Under the pieces are notes generated by a model. The model was not told the origin of the DNA, ran no database searches, and saw only the letters and a program-made list of their open reading frames with translations. A program made the position numbers and the translations under genes. A DNA stretch of 8,599 nucleotides from Alphaproteobacteria bacterium (GTDB lineage Bacteria; Pseudomonadota; Alphaproteobacteria; Thalassobaculales; Thalassobaculaceae), in assembly GCA_028822575.1 (NCBI GenBank), contig JAPKDN010000101.1, positions 1 through 8,599 on the forward strand, given 5' to 3'. Of the stretch, positions 6,462-8,599 are shown one piece after another (within the stretch, counting starts at the first letter, position 1; the number at the start of each line of letters is the position of its first letter).

Positions 6462-7619
6462 ATGATCACCAACCAACGCCACCTATTCGATATTCCCGAT
6501 AACATCGCCTATTTGAATTGCGCATACCTTTCGCCACTGATGCATGCAGTGCTTAAGGCTGGACGGCGGGGGCTGGAGCGTAAGGCGCGGCCCTGGGAGA
6601 TCCATGCCAAGGATTTCTGGGAGGAACCGAACCGGGCCAGATCTTTATTTGCTGGCCTGATCAATGCCGACGCCGATGGTGTTGCGATGGTGCCGTCGGC
6701 CAGTTATGGGATGGCTACGGCGGCGCTCAACCTTCACCTAGAGCGTGGCCAGAGCATCGTCCTCCTGGAGGATCAGTTCCCCTCCAATGTAACACATTGG
6801 GCGGACCTGGCGTTGGCAAGCGGGGCCGTGTTGTCGACCGTGGCACGACCACTGGACAGCGATTGGACACTCCGGGTACTCGAGGCGATCGACAATCAGA
6901 CAGGGATCGTCGCCCTGCCGAACTGTCACTGGACCGACGGGACCTTGATTGATCTGGTGGCGGTTGGCGCGCGCTGCCGAGAAGTCGGGGCGGCTCTGGC
7001 CCTCGATATCACCCAGAGCGTCGGGGCCCTGCCATTCGATGTCGCGGCGGTCCAACCGGACTTCCTCGTCAGCGCCGGATACAAATGGCTGATGACGCCA
7101 TACTCGGTCGGGTTTTTATGGGTGGCGCCTCGATACCGTGATGGGAAGTCCCTGGAGTTGGGGTTCATCGCCCGGGCCAATCATCCTAGATTCGAGCATA
7201 TCACCGGCCATGATCTGCCCTTCGAGGTATCCGGTCACCGCTTCGATGTAGGCGAGTCGGGCAATTTCGCGCTGATGCCGGCGGCCAACGCGGCGCTTGA
7301 GCAACTCACCGAATGGGGCCCCGTGGCGATCCAGGAAACCATCGCTGGTTATACGGCCCCGATCGCCGCCTGGGCGCGGGAACGGGGGTTGCTGGTGGCA
7401 GATGATCAGGTAAGAGCCGGCCATTTCGTAGGTATACGCTTTCCGGGTGGCCTGCCCGACAAACCGGTCGAGAGGTTGGCAGCGCGGAATGTTCATGTCA
7501 GTAAGCGGGGTAATTCCCTTCGGATCACACCGCATCTCCACAATTCCGAAGCCGATCGAGAACGATTGCTGGATGGGATCGCTTCATTGATCGACGTCTC
7601 TGCGAGGAGCGTCGCGTGA
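6462..7619 (+). CDS. Class V PLP-dependent aminotransferase-fold enzyme
   Basis: A 385-residue cytoplasmic enzyme of the group holding cysteine desulfurases, isopenicillin-N epimerase-like proteins and kynureninase-like enzymes. Seen: an N-terminal IAYLNCAYLSP strand and turn, a phosphate-binding region around MVPSASYGMATAA, EDQFPSNVTHW, a NCHWTDGTLIDL segment, the cofactor Asp in LALDITQSVGALPFD (D182), and the Schiff-base Lys in SAGYKWLMTPYSVGF (K208), all properly spaced. The C-terminal domain ends in VSKRGNSLRITPHLHNSEADRERLL, where the Arg normally binds a substrate carboxylate. Length is normal. The sequence does not separate aminotransferase, lyase, desulfurase or epimerase activity; no Cys-containing desulfurase loop is evident, so I do not favour desulfurase. 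It starts 43 bases after the flavoenzyme, and its TGA overlaps the GTG start of the SDR, so these three are co-transcribed. It may supply or consume the amino compound handled by the flavoenzyme. Confidence 0.85.
   Translation: MITNQRHLFDIPDNIAYLNCAYLSPLMHAVLKAGRRGLERKARPWEIHAKDFWEEPNRARSLFAGLINADADGVAMVPSASYGMATAALNLHLERGQSIVLLEDQFPSNVTHWADLALASGAVLSTVARPLDSDWTLRVLEAIDNQTGIVALPNCHWTDGTLIDLVAVGARCREVGAALALDITQSVGALPFDVAAVQPDFLVSAGYKWLMTPYSVGFLWVAPRYRDGKSLELGFIARANHPRFEHITGHDLPFEVSGHRFDVGESGNFALMPAANAALEQLTEWGPVAIQETIAGYTAPIAAWARERGLLVADDQVRAGHFVGIRFPGGLPDKPVERLAARNVHVSKRGNSLRITPHLHNSEADRERLLDGIASLIDVSARSVA
7604..7609 (+). promoter_or_regulatory. Ribosome binding site GAGGAG for the GTG start of the SDR
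   Basis: GAGGAG lies 6 bases before GTG 7616, inside the end of the PLP-enzyme gene. It supports GTG initiation at the GTGA overlap; the resulting N-terminus runs straight into the first Rossmann strand (RRILVTGAASGIG). Confidence 0.65.
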
Positions 7620-8368
7620 GCCCGGCCCGCCGTATTCTGGTGACCGGTGCCGCCAGTGGCATCGGCGCCGCGCTGTGCCGGCGGATGGCCGAGCCTGGAA
7701 CGTGGATCCTCGTCCATACACGCCGCAATCGTGAAGGTGTCGAGAAAGTGGCCGAGGAGGTTCGCGCGGCCGGTGGTGTCGCCGAGATTGATCTGGTGGA
7801 TCTCGCCGACGCTGGCGCTGGACGGGCTTTGGTAGCGAGGGCGGTCGAAAAGTTTGGCGGATTGGACGTGCTGATCGCCAATGCCGGCTACGCGCTCAGG
7901 AAGTCGGCCCTGGAAGCCGGCGATGATGCTTTCGAGGCGGCGCATGGCGTGATCTCGCGCGGTTTCTATGAAATGGCCACGGCGGCGATCCCGCATTTAC
8001 GCGCTTCACCCGCCGGCCGGATCATCGCGGTCAGCGCCTTTGGTCCGCATGTCTGGCGCACCCAAGTGCCGGCCTTCGCGGTAACCTCGGCGGCCAAGGC
8101 GTCGATGGAGGCCATGGCCAAGGCGTTCGCGCTAGATTTGGCGCCGGAAGGGATCACTGTCAATGTCGTCGCGCCTGGTTTTATCGAGAAGGACGCCGGC
8201 GCCCATTTCGCCGTTCCACCGGAAGCCGCCGCCGAAATCAACCGACAAATCCCGATGGGCCGCAAGGGCAGCCGGGACGAGGTCGCGGCGGTTGTTGAGT
8301 TCGTTGCCTCCGAGATGGCGTCCTATGTCACGGGTCAGGTTATCCACGTGAATGGTGGGCTTGTCTAA
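7616..8368 (+). CDS. Short-chain dehydrogenase/reductase with atypical active site
   Basis: A 250-residue NAD(P)-binding protein. The cofactor half is classical: ILVTGAASGIG at the N-terminus, an acidic IDLVDLAD segment, and LIANAG. The C-terminal half also looks classical, with APEGITVNVVAPGFI and VTGQVIHVNGG, normal for SDRs. The catalytic centre is not classical. The YxxxK motif is missing; instead the sequence reads FAVTSAAKAS, with F154 seven residues before K161, the Y-x6-K spacing of FabI-type (divergent) SDRs but with Phe for Tyr. The catalytic Ser strand reads IIAVSAFG, with Ala at the expected Ser site by the FabG alignment. It may therefore be a reductase with an altered mechanism, or a non-catalytic binding protein. 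GTG 7616 overlaps the PLP gene's stop and has a good ribosome binding site. Last gene of the right block; likely works on the product of its neighbours. Confidence 0.85.
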   Translation: MSPARRILVTGAASGIGAALCRRMAEPGTWILVHTRRNREGVEKVAEEVRAAGGVAEIDLVDLADAGAGRALVARAVEKFGGLDVLIANAGYALRKSALEAGDDAFEAAHGVISRGFYEMATAAIPHLRASPAGRIIAVSAFGPHVWRTQVPAFAVTSAAKASMEAMAKAFALDLAPEGITVNVVAPGFIEKDAGAHFAVPPEAAAEINRQIPMGRKGSRDEVAAVVEFVASEMASYVTGQVIHVNGGLV

Positions 8369-8394
8369 GGTGGATTTCGGTCGCAGTCGGTTTC

Positions 8395-8414
8395 GGGGCC
8401 GGCCGGGCGGCTCC
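8395..8414 (+). other. GC-rich hairpin after the SDR gene
   Basis: GGGGCCG (8395-8401) can pair with CGGCTCC (8408-8414) over seven positions with one G-U, around a six-base loop. No T-run follows, so it is not a standard intrinsic terminator; it could be an mRNA-stabilising or attenuating stem, or chance in GC-rich DNA. Confidence 0.3.
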
Positions 8415-8522
8415 CGCGATTCAATGGTGGCTCTGCTCAAGTGCCCGTGACCAGTGCGCGCCGGCTCTAGAAATCCCAGGGTACCTGTGCCACGATCGGT
8501 CAAACCTCACGGGGAAAACGCC

Positions 8523-8599
8523 ATGAATCAGTTTAAGGTTAACGAGAAAGACGCTGCGGCGGCGACGTCAATAAACGCATCGGTCTATGTGCCCCCTCT
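8523..8599 (+). CDS. Start of an unidentified gene, 3' end beyond the window
   Basis: ATG 8523 is preceded at 7 bases by GGGGA (8511-8515) and opens a frame that runs to the window edge with no stop, beginning M-N-Q-F-K-V-N-E-K-D and then an Ala-rich stretch ending S-V-Y-V-P-P. Only 25 complete codons are visible. There is no signal peptide in these residues, and I recognise no family. The 154-base gap from the SDR, unlike the tight spacing before it, suggests that this is a separately started gene rather than a member of the coupled set. It could still be chance, since the frame is short. Confidence 0.5.
   Translation, partial: MNQFKVNEKDAAAATSINASVYVPP

Noticed and set aside
8395..8420. 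The hairpin after the SDR gene as an intrinsic terminator.
   Set aside because: No T-run follows the stem; it is listed only as a hairpin.

Overview
The window reads as a moderately high-GC proteobacterial chromosome segment, most likely alphaproteobacterial (Rhodospirillales-like). This rests on general codon and protein character only, not on a marker gene. Every gene I can support lies on the + strand, with short gaps or 4-base stop/start overlaps, so the window looks like one or two long operons from a surface-glycan or protein-glycosylation locus.

Left block (1-3091). It contains the 3' part of a shikimate dehydrogenase (AroE) homologue, a small protein with a C-terminal SAF (antifreeze-like) domain of the kind that caps NeuB/PseI sialic-acid-type synthases, a family 2 glycosyltransferase, and two tandem cytidylyltransferase-fold proteins. 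The second of the pair keeps the nucleotide-binding signature of CMP-sialic-acid-type synthetases. The first has lost it while keeping the rest of the fold. Together they suggest making a CMP-activated nonulosonic-acid-like sugar and transferring it. The AroE homologue and the free SAF protein are unusual members.

Middle block (3092-5114). A TPR plus class I methyltransferase fusion is followed by about 620 bases with no intact gene. Conserved motifs in three frames show this stretch to be a full-length dead gene for a 2-oxoglutarate/Fe(II) oxygenase of the TIGR02466/PF13759 type. It has a premature stop, two frame changes, two in-frame amber codons and apparent loss of active-site residues. 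Its ribosome binding site and its ATGA overlap with the next gene survive.

Right block (5111-8368). It contains a PuuB-like FAD-dependent amine/amino-acid oxidase, a class V PLP aminotransferase-fold enzyme, and a short-chain dehydrogenase with an atypical active site. This set suggests oxidation or transamination and reduction of an amino compound, perhaps an amino sugar or a glycan substituent; the substrate cannot be read from sequence. The dead oxygenase was probably the first gene of this redox sub-operon. After a 154-base gap holding a GC-rich hairpin, a new reading frame starts at 8523 and runs off the window.

I found no tRNA, rRNA, CRISPR array, insertion sequence or convincing promoter.
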